5,748 nucleotides of DNA from Acidimicrobiales bacterium (GTDB taxonomy: Bacteria; Actinomycetota; Acidimicrobiia; Acidimicrobiales; Poriferisodaliceae), in the NCBI GenBank assembly GCA_020631315.1, contig JAHDHM010000238.1, forward strand, positions 1-5,748, in the 5' to 3' direction. Below, piece by piece: positions 1 through 5,635 of the stretch. The notes beneath the pieces were generated by a model. It was not told the origin of the DNA, ran no database searches, and worked only from the letters and a program-made list of their open reading frames with translations. Position 1 is the first letter of the stretch; each line of letters starts with the position of its first letter. The translations under genes and the position numbers were made by a program.

Positions 1-107
1 GGGTGACCGTCGTCAGCGCCGACGGCGACGAGCTGTGGGTGCTGGTGGAGGACCGCAGAAAGCTGGACGAGATGGCGGTGCGCCTTCGCTACGGTGACCG
101 GTCATGA
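1..107 (+). CDS. C-terminal fragment of an unidentified protein, upstream of trpS
   Basis: An open frame enters from the left edge (first complete codon at base 3) and ends at TGA 105-107, giving 34 visible residues. They contain a strand-like stretch (ELWVLVED), a short charged helix (RRKLDEMAVRLR) and a polar tail ending GDRS. The stop overlaps the trpS ATG in an ATGA arrangement, which is typical of co-transcribed, translationally coupled genes, and codon use matches the neighbours, so I take it as a real gene end rather than noise. I do not recognise the family from this tail and assign no function. It could be a small regulatory or enzymatic domain; the sequence to the left of the window would settle it. 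Confidence 0.6.
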   Translation, partial: VTVVSADGDELWVLVEDRRKLDEMAVRLRYGDRS

Positions 108-1102
108 CTCGTGTCTTCTCGGGCATCCAGCCCACTGGTGAACTGCAGCTCGGCAACTATCTCGGCGCCGTGCGGCACTGGACCAAGGACCAGCACGAGC
201 ACGACGCCATCTTCTGTGTCGTCGACTCCCACGCGATCACGAATCCGCAGGACCCGGCCGAGCTGCGAGCGAAGACGGTCGAGACCATGGCCGGCCTCAT
301 CGCCGCCGGCCTCGATCCGGACGTCTGCACCCTGTTCGTGCAGAGCCAGGTCGCCGAACACGCCCAGCTGGCGTGGATGCTCGAGTGCACCGCCAGTTTC
401 GGTGAGCTGAGCCGTATGACCCAGTTCAAGGACAAGGCGGGTCGCCAGGAGTCGAAGGGCACGGGAGGGTTCGTCTCGGCCGGCCTGTTCACCTACCCGG
501 CGCTGATGGCCGCGGACATCCTCCTGTACGACACCCACTTCGTCCCGGTGGGCGACGATCAGCGCCAGCATCTCGAGCTCACTCGTGACGTCGCCGAGCG
601 GTTCAACAGCCGCTACGGCGAGACGTTCGTGATCCCCGAGGCGACGATCCCGACGGTCGGCGCTCGTGTGATGGATCTCCAGAGCCCGACGGACAAGATG
701 AGCAAGTCGGCGGAGTCCGATTCGGGGACGATCATGATCTTCGAGGACCCGGCGTCGATCACGAAGAAGTTCAAGCGAGCGGTGACCGACTCCGACTCCG
801 AGGTCCGCTATGACGTCGAGGAGAAGCCCGGTGTGTCGAACCTGCTGTCGATCCTCGGCGCGGCGACCGACCAGAAGCCGTCGGACGTGGCAGCGGAGTA
901 CACGCGCTACGGCGATCTGAAGGTCGCCACCGCCGAGGCCGTCGTCGCGGTACTCGAGCCGATCCAGGCCCGTCGGGCCGAGCTGTTGGCCGATCCGGGC
1001 GAGTTGCAGCGGCTGATCGCCGTCGGCGCCGAGAAGGCCGAGGCCATCGCCGCCCCCGTCTACGCCCGCGCCCGCGAGGCCATGGGTTTCCTCGCTCGAT
1101 AG
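104..1102 (+). CDS. trpS: Tryptophanyl-tRNA synthetase
   Basis: This is a cytoplasmic class I aminoacyl-tRNA synthetase that charges tRNA-Trp with tryptophan using ATP; it is normally a homodimer and essential. The 332 residues are full length for the bacterial family. Visible landmarks are the N-terminal GIQPTG followed by the HIGH-equivalent QLGN at residues 15-18, YPALMAADILLYD at 131-143, the GDDQRQHLELTRD segment at 150-162 that helps form the active site, and the KMSKS loop at 198-202. The C terminus (AMGFLAR) matches the usual family end, so the gene is intact. The ATG at 104 is chosen because the conserved N-terminal motif begins within six residues. A moderate Shine-Dalgarno (GGTGA, 93-97) lies six bases upstream, and a TACGGT at 90-95 could be a -10 element, so the start may be used both by read-through from the overlapping upstream gene and from a local promoter. 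The first HIGH position is Q instead of the more usual H or T. Identification is secure. Confidence 0.97.
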   Translation: MTRVFSGIQPTGELQLGNYLGAVRHWTKDQHEHDAIFCVVDSHAITNPQDPAELRAKTVETMAGLIAAGLDPDVCTLFVQSQVAEHAQLAWMLECTASFGELSRMTQFKDKAGRQESKGTGGFVSAGLFTYPALMAADILLYDTHFVPVGDDQRQHLELTRDVAERFNSRYGETFVIPEATIPTVGARVMDLQSPTDKMSKSAESDSGTIMIFEDPASITKKFKRAVTDSDSEVRYDVEEKPGVSNLLSILGAATDQKPSDVAAEYTRYGDLKVATAEAVVAVLEPIQARRAELLADPGELQRLIAVGAEKAEAIAAPVYARAREAMGFLAR

Positions 1103-1114
1103 GGCGAGAAACCC
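1084..1114 (+). terminator. Hairpin over the trpS stop codon, probable terminator
   Basis: Bases 1084-1097 pair with 1102-1114 around a GATA loop (1098-1101). The inner stem has seven pairs, CTCGCTC with GGGCGAG including one G-U. After a single bulged C at 1090 come six more pairs, GGGTTT with AAACCC. The stem overlaps the last codons and the TAG of trpS. The odd pair is G-U in RNA from the + strand but C-A from the - strand, so it fits trpS transcripts best. There is no U-tract, as is common for terminator-like hairpins in high-GC actinobacteria. Termination is inferred from shape and position. Confidence 0.6.
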
Positions 1115-1124
1115 CAACGAGTAC

Positions 1125-1154
1125 AGCTTTCCTCGCCCGATAGGGCGAGCAGCT
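1125..1154 (-). terminator. Second copy of the hairpin, at the hemolysin III stop codon
   Basis: A perfect seven-pair stem (1132-1138 with 1143-1149) closes the same GATA loop (TATC on the - strand). It is extended by AGCT 1125-1128 pairing with AGCT 1151-1154 across a small internal loop. The outer arm touches the last base of the minus-strand stop codon (1154-1156), so it is the first structure met by RNA from the hemolysin III gene. With the hairpin at 1084-1114 it forms a back-to-back pair between two convergent genes. No T-rich tract follows. Confidence 0.55.
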
Positions 1155-1843
1155 CACCAGACGAGCGAGACCGCCACGGCGAGGTTGACGAACGTCCCGA
1201 TCAGCACGCACAGGTGCCACACCTCGTGGTAGCCGAAGCTGCGCGGGCTCGGGTCGATCCGTCGTTTCACGAGTACCCAGCCACCGAAGGCGTAGAGCAG
1301 ACCGGCGGCGGCGCTCCAGCCGACCCGCGCCCAGCCCATGCCCTCGATCATCTGTGGGATCACGAGGATCGACGCACCGCCGAGCACGCCGTACATCCAG
1401 GAGTGCACTCGGTCGTGTTCGAGGTCGAGCTCCCCGAACTTCTTGCGGACGCCGTTGAGGGCGACGAGCCAGGCGAGGCCGAGCACGATCCACGCCAGCG
1501 GGCGTTCGAGCACGAGCAGACACACCGGTGTGTACGAGGCGGCGATGAGCACGAAGATCGCTGCGTGATCGGCCTGACGGTTGCGTTTGCGTGCCTCGAG
1601 CGTGGGGCTGTGCCGGTGGTAGATCGCCGAGATCGCGCTCTGCCCGATCAGTGCCGAGCCCTGTGTCGCGATGGCGAGGAACTCGAGTCCGGTCGACGTG
1701 CGACTCAGCCCGAGCACGGTCGCGACGACGGCGGCCGGGATGGCGTACTCGTGGGAGAGTCCCCGCCACGTCGGGTGCCGTTTCCGAGGCCGGAACCAGC
1801 GTGCCGACGTCGTGATCAGATGTTCATCTGTCTCGAGCGGCAC
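1154..1843 (-). CDS. Hemolysin III / PAQR-family seven-helix membrane protein (TrhA-like)
   Basis: This is an integral membrane protein of the hemolysin III branch of the PAQR superfamily, linked in bacteria to membrane homeostasis; the hemolysin name is historical. With the GTG at 1843 it has 229 residues, close to the family's usual 200-230. The superfamily's metal-site pattern is complete: S72-x3-H76 (SAIYH), D92-H93 in a DHAAIF motif, and H206-x3-H210 (HEVWH). About seven hydrophobic segments can be seen, roughly 33-47, 52-74, 94-111, 115-131, 149-166, 172-193 and 205-228. The N-terminal 30 residues are polar and basic (RWFRPRKRH), which fits a cytoplasmic N terminus. The frame stays open far upstream through the divergent genes, so the start must be inferred. 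GTG 1843 is the last usable start before the first helix and has TAGCCT eight bases upstream, suggesting leaderless translation; GTG at 1894 (246 residues) is the alternative but lies inside the divergent gene. The family is secure; substrate or hydrolase activity is unknown. Confidence 0.92.
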   Translation of the reverse strand: MPLETDEHLITTSARWFRPRKRHPTWRGLSHEYAIPAAVVATVLGLSRTSTGLEFLAIATQGSALIGQSAISAIYHRHSPTLEARKRNRQADHAAIFVLIAASYTPVCLLVLERPLAWIVLGLAWLVALNGVRKKFGELDLEHDRVHSWMYGVLGGASILVIPQMIEGMGWARVGWSAAAGLLYAFGGWVLVKRRIDPSPRSFGYHEVWHLCVLIGTFVNLAVAVSLVW

Positions 1844-1851
1844 GTAGCCCG

Positions 1852-1857
1852 AGGCTA
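1852..1857 (-). promoter_or_regulatory. Candidate -10 element (TAGCCT) for the hemolysin III gene
   Basis: Read on the minus strand, TAGCCT fits the actinobacterial TAnnnT -10 consensus and ends eight bases before the GTG at 1843. Transcription would begin at or next to the start codon, giving a leaderless mRNA. This matches the absence of a Shine-Dalgarno. No clear -35 is visible. It sits in a 12-base box (1847-1858) that recurs before the gene starting at 5118. Confidence 0.45.
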
Positions 1858-1871
1858 GTGCGGCGACCCCG

Positions 1872-1877
1872 TACCAT
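1872..1877 (+). promoter_or_regulatory. Candidate -10 element (TACCAT) for the beta-phosphoglucomutase/GH65 pair
   Basis: TACCAT fits TAnnnT and ends eight bases before the ATG at 1886. The bases between (CGGCCGTC) contain no Shine-Dalgarno, so a leaderless or near-leaderless transcript is likely. It is divergent from the minus-strand TAGCCT at 1852-1857, and each -10 falls in the -35 region of the other. No good -35 is seen. Assignment is by consensus and position only. Confidence 0.45.
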
Positions 1878-1885
1878 CGGCCGTC

Positions 1886-2620
1886 ATGACCCACGGTCCC
1901 GAGAACGTCTCGTTCGACTGGTCGGCTGCGTTCGCTGCCGGTGACTACGCCGGGGTGTTGTTCGACCTCGACGGCGTCATCACCCCGACGGCAGAGATCC
2001 ACGAGCACGCGTGGGGCGAGTTGTTCGCTGCGTACGACTACACCGACGACGACTACCTCGCCCACATCGACGGCCGCCCTCGGTACGACGGTGTCCGGAC
2101 GTTCTTGGCGTCGCGGGACGTCACCCTCCCCGACGGCGATCCGTCGGATCCGCCCGGCACCACCACGGTGTGTGCGATGGGCAACAAGAAGAACGCGCTG
2201 TTCACCGAGATCCTCGAGCGCGACGGCATCGCCGGGTACCCCGGTTCGTTGGCCACGGTCGAGCTGCTCGAAGGACTCGGCGTGCCGATGGCGATCGTGT
2301 CGTCGTCGCGCAACGCCGTGCCGGTCCTGACCGCGGCCGGCCTGCTCGACCGCTTCCCCCATGTCGTCGACGGTGTCGTCGCCGCCGATCGCGGCCTCGC
2401 CGGCAAGCCCGCTCCCGATGCGTATCTGCTCGGCGCCGAGCTGCTGGGCATCGACGCGACGGCGAGCATCGTCGTCGAGGACGCCACCTCCGGGGTGGCT
2501 GCCGGCGCGGCGGCGAACGCACATCTCGTCATCGGTGTCGATCGGGGCGGCAACCGCCAGCCGCTGCTCGACCATGGGGCGACTTTCGTCGTCGACGACC
2601 TCGCCGACCTTCTCCCCTAG
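1886..2620 (+). CDS. pgmB: Beta-phosphoglucomutase-like HAD-superfamily protein
   Basis: This probably converts beta-D-glucose 1-phosphate to glucose 6-phosphate in the cytoplasm through an aspartyl-phosphate and a glucose 1,6-bisphosphate intermediate. The 244-residue protein has all HAD motifs: motif I FDLDGVITPTAEIH with nucleophile D27 and acid/base D29, motif II VSSSR at 138-142, motif III K174 in GKPAPD, and motif IV E198-D199 in VEDATSG. T35 and H39 align with the hinge/acid-base Thr and His that mark beta-phosphoglucomutases (T16 and H20 in the Lactococcus enzyme), and R66 in DGRPRYDG aligns with its phosphate-binding R49. The cap domain lies at about residues 38-115. About 20 extra residues precede motif I, as I recall for the mycobacterial Rv3400 type. 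It is followed after 81 bases by a GH65 gene, whose phosphorylase product would be this enzyme's substrate, which strongly supports the mutase role over a generic sugar phosphatase. A non-mutase sugar phosphatase remains possible. Confidence 0.9.
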   Translation: MTHGPENVSFDWSAAFAAGDYAGVLFDLDGVITPTAEIHEHAWGELFAAYDYTDDDYLAHIDGRPRYDGVRTFLASRDVTLPDGDPSDPPGTTTVCAMGNKKNALFTEILERDGIAGYPGSLATVELLEGLGVPMAIVSSSRNAVPVLTAAGLLDRFPHVVDGVVAADRGLAGKPAPDAYLLGAELLGIDATASIVVEDATSGVAAGAAANAHLVIGVDRGGNRQPLLDHGATFVVDDLADLLP

Positions 2621-2701
2621 AACGCCGCTCTCGCTTCCACCCCCGCACCGCCACACCCGCACAGCCGCACCCCTGCAGCCACACGAACTCGGAGCGCTCA
2701 C
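2621..2701 (+). other. C-rich, G-poor spacer between the mutase and GH65 genes
   Basis: By hand count the first 70 bases hold 39 C and only 11 G, in CCACAC/CCGCAC-like runs. This contrasts sharply with the balanced G/C of the genes on either side. No hairpin or terminator is evident, so read-through from the mutase gene into the GH65 gene is plausible. The composition resembles Rho-loading (rut) sites or an unstructured leader, but that is only a resemblance. The last bases carry the GH65 ribosome binding site. Confidence 0.5.
2691..2694 (+). promoter_or_regulatory. Ribosome binding site (GGAG) deciding the GTG start of the GH65 gene
   Basis: GGAG lies seven bases before the GTG at 2702 and is the clearest Shine-Dalgarno in the window. 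It supports the GTG over the next in-frame ATG (2786). The ATG would remove the conserved-looking FPTEPWRLVET segment. No TAnnnT element is placed near this start, which fits an internal operon gene translated from a longer mRNA. Confidence 0.65.
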
Positions 2702-5104
2702 GTGAACCGAACCACGCCGCCCACGGGCCTCGCCACCCACCGGTTCCCGACCGAGCCCTGGCGCCTGGTCGAGACCTCGTTCGACATGGACGACCTCGGT
2801 CTGACCGAGACGCTGTTCGGTCTCGGCAACGGCTATCTCGGTATGCGTGCCACTCCGGAGGAGGGCCGCGACGCCCACACCCATGGCACCTACATCAACG
2901 GGTTCCACGAGACGTGGGACATCAAGCACGCCGAGAACGCCTACGGGTTCGCCAAGGTCGGCCAGACCATCGTCAACGTGCCCGACCCGAAGGTCATCAA
3001 GCTCTACGTCGACGACGAGCCGCTGCTGCTCGCCAACGCCGACCTCGAGTCCTACGAGCGAGCGGTCGACTTCCGTCGTGGCCTGCTGACCCGTGATCTC
3101 GTGTGGCGCACGCCGGGTGGCAAGCGGGTGCTCGTGAGCTCGACGCGGATGACGTCGTTCGTGGACCGCCACCTCGCCGTCATGACGTTCGAGGTCACGC
3201 TGCTCGACGAGGCCGCGCCGGTGGTGATCTCGTCGCAGCTGCTGAACCGTCAGGACGGTGAGGACGAGTACCACGTGCCGGGCGCCGCACTCGGCGAGGG
3301 ACTCGATCCCCGCAAGGCGACGACGTTCGAGGAGCGGGTGCTCGAGCCGCGGCTCCAGCGGATCGAGTACCACGACCACGGTCAGCACGACGAGGTCGAG
3401 CACCAGATCCTCGGCTTCCGCACCGCCAACTCGCGGATGACGCTCGGCTGCGGCATGCGCCACGAGCTCGACACCGACTCGCCGTGGCACCTCGACTCCT
3501 CGATGGGTGAGAACACCGCCAAGGCCGTGTTCAGCATCCGTGGCGAACCCGGCGTCCCGATCCGATTGACGAAGTACGTCGCATTCCACACCTCCACGGG
3601 CGTACCGACGCCGGAACTCGCCGACCGCTGCGACCGCACGCTCGTCCGAGCCGCGATGGACGGCGCGTCCGGCGCCCACGCCGCGCAGGCCGACTATCTC
3701 GCGAAGCACTGGGACCGCGCCGACATCGAGATCCGTGGCAACGACGCGGACCAGCAGGCCGCGCGCTGGAACCTGTTCCAGCTCGTCCAGGCAACCGCCC
3801 GGGCCCAGGACCGTGGCGTCGCCGCCAAGGGCGTGTCGGCCGGCGGCTACGAGGGCCACTACTTCTGGGACACCGAGGTCTACGTCCTCCCCCACCTCGC
3901 CTACACCGACCAGGACGCGGCCCGCCGTCTCGTCCGTTTCCGCTGGCAGATGCTCGACGCCGCTCGCAAACGCGCCGCCACGATGTCGCAGAAGGGTGCG
4001 CTGTATCCGTGGCGCACGATCAACGGCGAGGAGGCCTCGGCCTACTACGCCGCCGGCACGGCGCAGTACCACATCAACGCTGCCGTGGCCTTTGCGCTGC
4101 ACCGCTACGTCGACGCATCCGGCGACCTCGACTTCCTGCACCACGAAGGCGCGGAGATCCTCGTCGAGACCGCCCGCCTGTGGGAAGACCTCGGCTTCCA
4201 CGGCGACGACCGCCGGTTCCACATCCACCGCGTGACCGGACCCGACGAGTACACGACGGTCGTCAACGACAACTTCTACACGAACGTCATGGCCCGCTTT
4301 CACCTGAGCTTCGCGGCCGACACGGTTCGTGACATCCGGGCCCATCACCCGGAGGCCTGGGAGCAGCTCGTGCGCCGCACCGGCGTCGACGGCTCCGAGA
4401 TCGATGCGTGGGAGCGAGCCTGGCGGTCGATGTACCTGCCGTTCGACGAGACCCGGGGCATCCATCCGCAGGACTCGACGTTCCTCGAGCTGGAGCCATG
4501 GCCGTGGGACGAGGTCCCCCGCGACCGCTACCCGCTGCTGCTGAACTTCCACCCGCTGGTGATCTACCGCCACCAGGTGCTGAAGCAGGCCGACGTCGTG
4601 CTCGCCATGTACCTGCGCGGCGGCCACTTCTCGACCGAGCAGAAGCGCCGCAACTTCGACTTCTACGACCCGATGACGACCGGCGACTCGTCGCTGTCGG
4701 CATGCGTCCAGTCGATCGTGGCGGCACAGGTCGGGCACACCGACCTGGCGCTCGACTACTTCCATCGGGCCCTCTATCTGGACCTGACCGACCAGCACGG
4801 CAACACCGTCGACGGCGTCCACATCGCCTCGTGCGGCGGCATCTGGGGCGGGCTCGTCCACGGGTTCGGCGGTGTCGTCGAGCACGGCACCCACCTCGAG
4901 CTGCGCCCGCGCCTGCCCGAGGGCTGGGAGGGCCTCACCTTCCGGCTGCAACGCCAGGGTGCCTCCTTGGCGATCGATGTCGACGCCGAGGGTGCGACGC
5001 TCACCGTGGAGTCCGGCTCGGTCCATCTGGTCTCCGGCGACAGCGACGACATCGTCGAGCTGTCCGATGGTGACACCCACCGGGTGGCAGCCCCGACGTC
5101 ATAG
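2702..5104 (+). CDS. Glycoside hydrolase family 65 protein, probable disaccharide phosphorylase
   Basis: This probably cleaves an alpha-glucosidic disaccharide (trehalose, maltose, kojibiose or similar) with inversion, using phosphate to release beta-glucose 1-phosphate. At 800 residues it is a normal length for the family. An N-terminal beta-sandwich runs from about 15 to 270, a linker follows, an (alpha/alpha)6 catalytic barrel spans about 330-690, and a small C-terminal beta domain spans about 700-790. Key motifs are HYFWDTEVY with W389-D390, the catalytic-acid motif GPDEY with E516, VLKQADV with K628-Q629, TTGDSSLS at 659-666, and HIASCGGIW from H707. The S663-S664 pair sits where GH65 phosphorylases bind phosphate, which favours phosphorolysis over hydrolysis. 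There is no signal peptide, so it is cytoplasmic, consistent with phosphate use. The upstream beta-phosphoglucomutase gene supplies the next step; the same gene pair is found in mycobacteria (Rv3400-Rv3401). Family assignment is very secure; the substrate is unknown, and a hydrolase cannot be excluded. Confidence 0.95.
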   Translation: MNRTTPPTGLATHRFPTEPWRLVETSFDMDDLGLTETLFGLGNGYLGMRATPEEGRDAHTHGTYINGFHETWDIKHAENAYGFAKVGQTIVNVPDPKVIKLYVDDEPLLLANADLESYERAVDFRRGLLTRDLVWRTPGGKRVLVSSTRMTSFVDRHLAVMTFEVTLLDEAAPVVISSQLLNRQDGEDEYHVPGAALGEGLDPRKATTFEERVLEPRLQRIEYHDHGQHDEVEHQILGFRTANSRMTLGCGMRHELDTDSPWHLDSSMGENTAKAVFSIRGEPGVPIRLTKYVAFHTSTGVPTPELADRCDRTLVRAAMDGASGAHAAQADYLAKHWDRADIEIRGNDADQQAARWNLFQLVQATARAQDRGVAAKGVSAGGYEGHYFWDTEVYVLPHLAYTDQDAARRLVRFRWQMLDAARKRAATMSQKGALYPWRTINGEEASAYYAAGTAQYHINAAVAFALHRYVDASGDLDFLHHEGAEILVETARLWEDLGFHGDDRRFHIHRVTGPDEYTTVVNDNFYTNVMARFHLSFAADTVRDIRAHHPEAWEQLVRRTGVDGSEIDAWERAWRSMYLPFDETRGIHPQDSTFLELEPWPWDEVPRDRYPLLLNFHPLVIYRHQVLKQADVVLAMYLRGGHFSTEQKRRNFDFYDPMTTGDSSLSACVQSIVAAQVGHTDLALDYFHRALYLDLTDQHGNTVDGVHIASCGGIWGGLVHGFGGVVEHGTHLELRPRLPEGWEGLTFRLQRQGASLAIDVDAEGATLTVESGSVHLVSGDSDDIVELSDGDTHRVAAPTS

Positions 5105-5105
5105 C

Positions 5106-5111
5106 TAGCCT
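5106..5111 (+). promoter_or_regulatory. Candidate -10 element (TAGCCT) for the F420-type reductase gene
   Basis: TAGCCT ends six bases before the ATG at 5118 and begins two bases after the GH65 stop codon. The 13-base gap has no Shine-Dalgarno, so a leaderless transcript from a promoter reaching back into the GH65 3' end is likely. The box CTAGCCTCGGGC (5105-5116) is identical to the one upstream of the hemolysin III gene on the other strand. No convincing -35 is seen. Confidence 0.5.
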
Positions 5112-5117
5112 CGGGCC

Positions 5118-5558
5118 ATGCCACTGACCGGAGAGTACGAACCGTCGACCACGGACTGGGTCCGCGAACAGGTCGAGACCTACGAGCGCACGAACGGCCA
5201 GGAGGCCAACACCCTGCGCGAGACCGGGATCCCGATCATCGTCGTGACGTCGCTCGGCGCCCGCTCGGGCAAGCTCCGCAAGTTCGCGCTGATGCGGGTC
5301 GAGCACGAAGGCGAGTACGCCCTCGTGGCGTCGATCGGCGGGGCGCCGAAGAATCCGTCCTGGTACCACAACCTGGTGGCGCATCCACGGTGCGAGATCC
5401 AGGACGGACCCGCGCCGTCGGACTTCACGACCCGCATCGTCGACGGCGACGAACGCCAGGCCTGGTGGGATCGTGCCGTCGAAGTGTTCCCCCGGTACGC
5501 CGAGTACGCCGAGCACACCGACCGCCACATCCCCGTCTTCGTCGCGACGCCGATCTAG
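5118..5558 (+). CDS. Nitroreductase-family deazaflavin (F420)-dependent oxidoreductase
   Basis: This belongs to the F420H2-dependent quinone/nitro-reductase family of mycobacteria and relatives (the Ddn type, split beta-barrel), which transfers hydride from reduced cofactor F420 to quinones or other acceptors. The 146 residues are the usual length. The family core runs from about 38 to 90: PIIVVTSLGARSGKLRK (39-55), the EGEYALVASIGG strand pair (64-75), and PKNPSWYHNLVAHP (77-90), which in this family shapes the cofactor site. The C-terminal part has WWDRAVEVFPRYAEYA (116-131) and ends in a short strand, VFVATPI. There is no signal peptide or membrane segment. Its ATG is 13 bases past the GH65 stop with no Shine-Dalgarno but a good TAGCCT, so it may be transcribed on its own. 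Function in the sugar pathway is not suggested. The physiological substrate is unknown; members of this family act in redox defence and quinone reduction. Confidence 0.93.
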   Translation: MPLTGEYEPSTTDWVREQVETYERTNGQEANTLRETGIPIIVVTSLGARSGKLRKFALMRVEHEGEYALVASIGGAPKNPSWYHNLVAHPRCEIQDGPAPSDFTTRIVDGDERQAWWDRAVEVFPRYAEYAEHTDRHIPVFVATPI

Positions 5559-5583
5559 CCCCACCCGCCTGACCCAGCCCCGC

Positions 5584-5613
5584 CTGGCCTCGCGAGATCA
5601 CTCGCGAAGCCAG
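5584..5613. terminator. Convergent hairpin between the reductase gene and rtcB
   Basis: Bases 5584-5596 pair with 5601-5613 around an ATCA loop, giving 12 Watson-Crick pairs in a 13-position stem. The one mismatch (5589/5608) is C-A in RNA from the + strand but G-U in RNA from the - strand, so the stem is fully paired in rtcB transcripts. It lies 25 bases past the reductase stop and 22 bases past the rtcB stop, so it could serve both genes. There is no T-tract. GCCAG at 5609-5613 could instead pair with CTGGC at 5621-5625. Confidence 0.65.
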
Positions 5614-5635
5614 ACGGGCCCTGGCCGGCTACGGG

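Noticed and set aside
89..1117. A 342-residue open frame antisense to trpS.
   Set aside because: It is also codon-aligned to trpS and open for the same codon-bias reason; the translation has no recognisable domain and trpS is unambiguous.
1844..1894. A longer hemolysin III protein starting from GTG at 1894-1892.
   Set aside because: It would begin inside the divergent mutase gene, adds 17 residues with no hydrophobic or conserved character, and lacks the TAnnnT placement seen for GTG 1843. Kept only as an alternative.
2637..2690. Repeated CCACAC/CCGCAC-like units as a possible repeat array.
   Set aside because: The units vary in length and sequence and have no regular spacer, so this is compositional bias, not a CRISPR array or defined tandem repeat.
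2011..3096. A 361-residue plus-strand frame overlapping the mutase and GH65 genes.
   Set aside because: It is extremely rich in R, H and P, as expected for a shifted frame of GC-rich genes, and it crosses two well-supported genes in other frames.
1154..5080. A 1308-residue open frame on the minus strand, running from the hemolysin III gene back through the mutase and GH65 genes.
   Set aside because: Only the last 229 or so residues look like protein. The rest is the exact codon-aligned complement of the two plus-strand genes. It stays open because those genes use no TTA, CTA or TCA codons until the final TCA of GH65, a by-product of high-GC codon choice. The translation is rich in V, G, R, D and E without any family motif.
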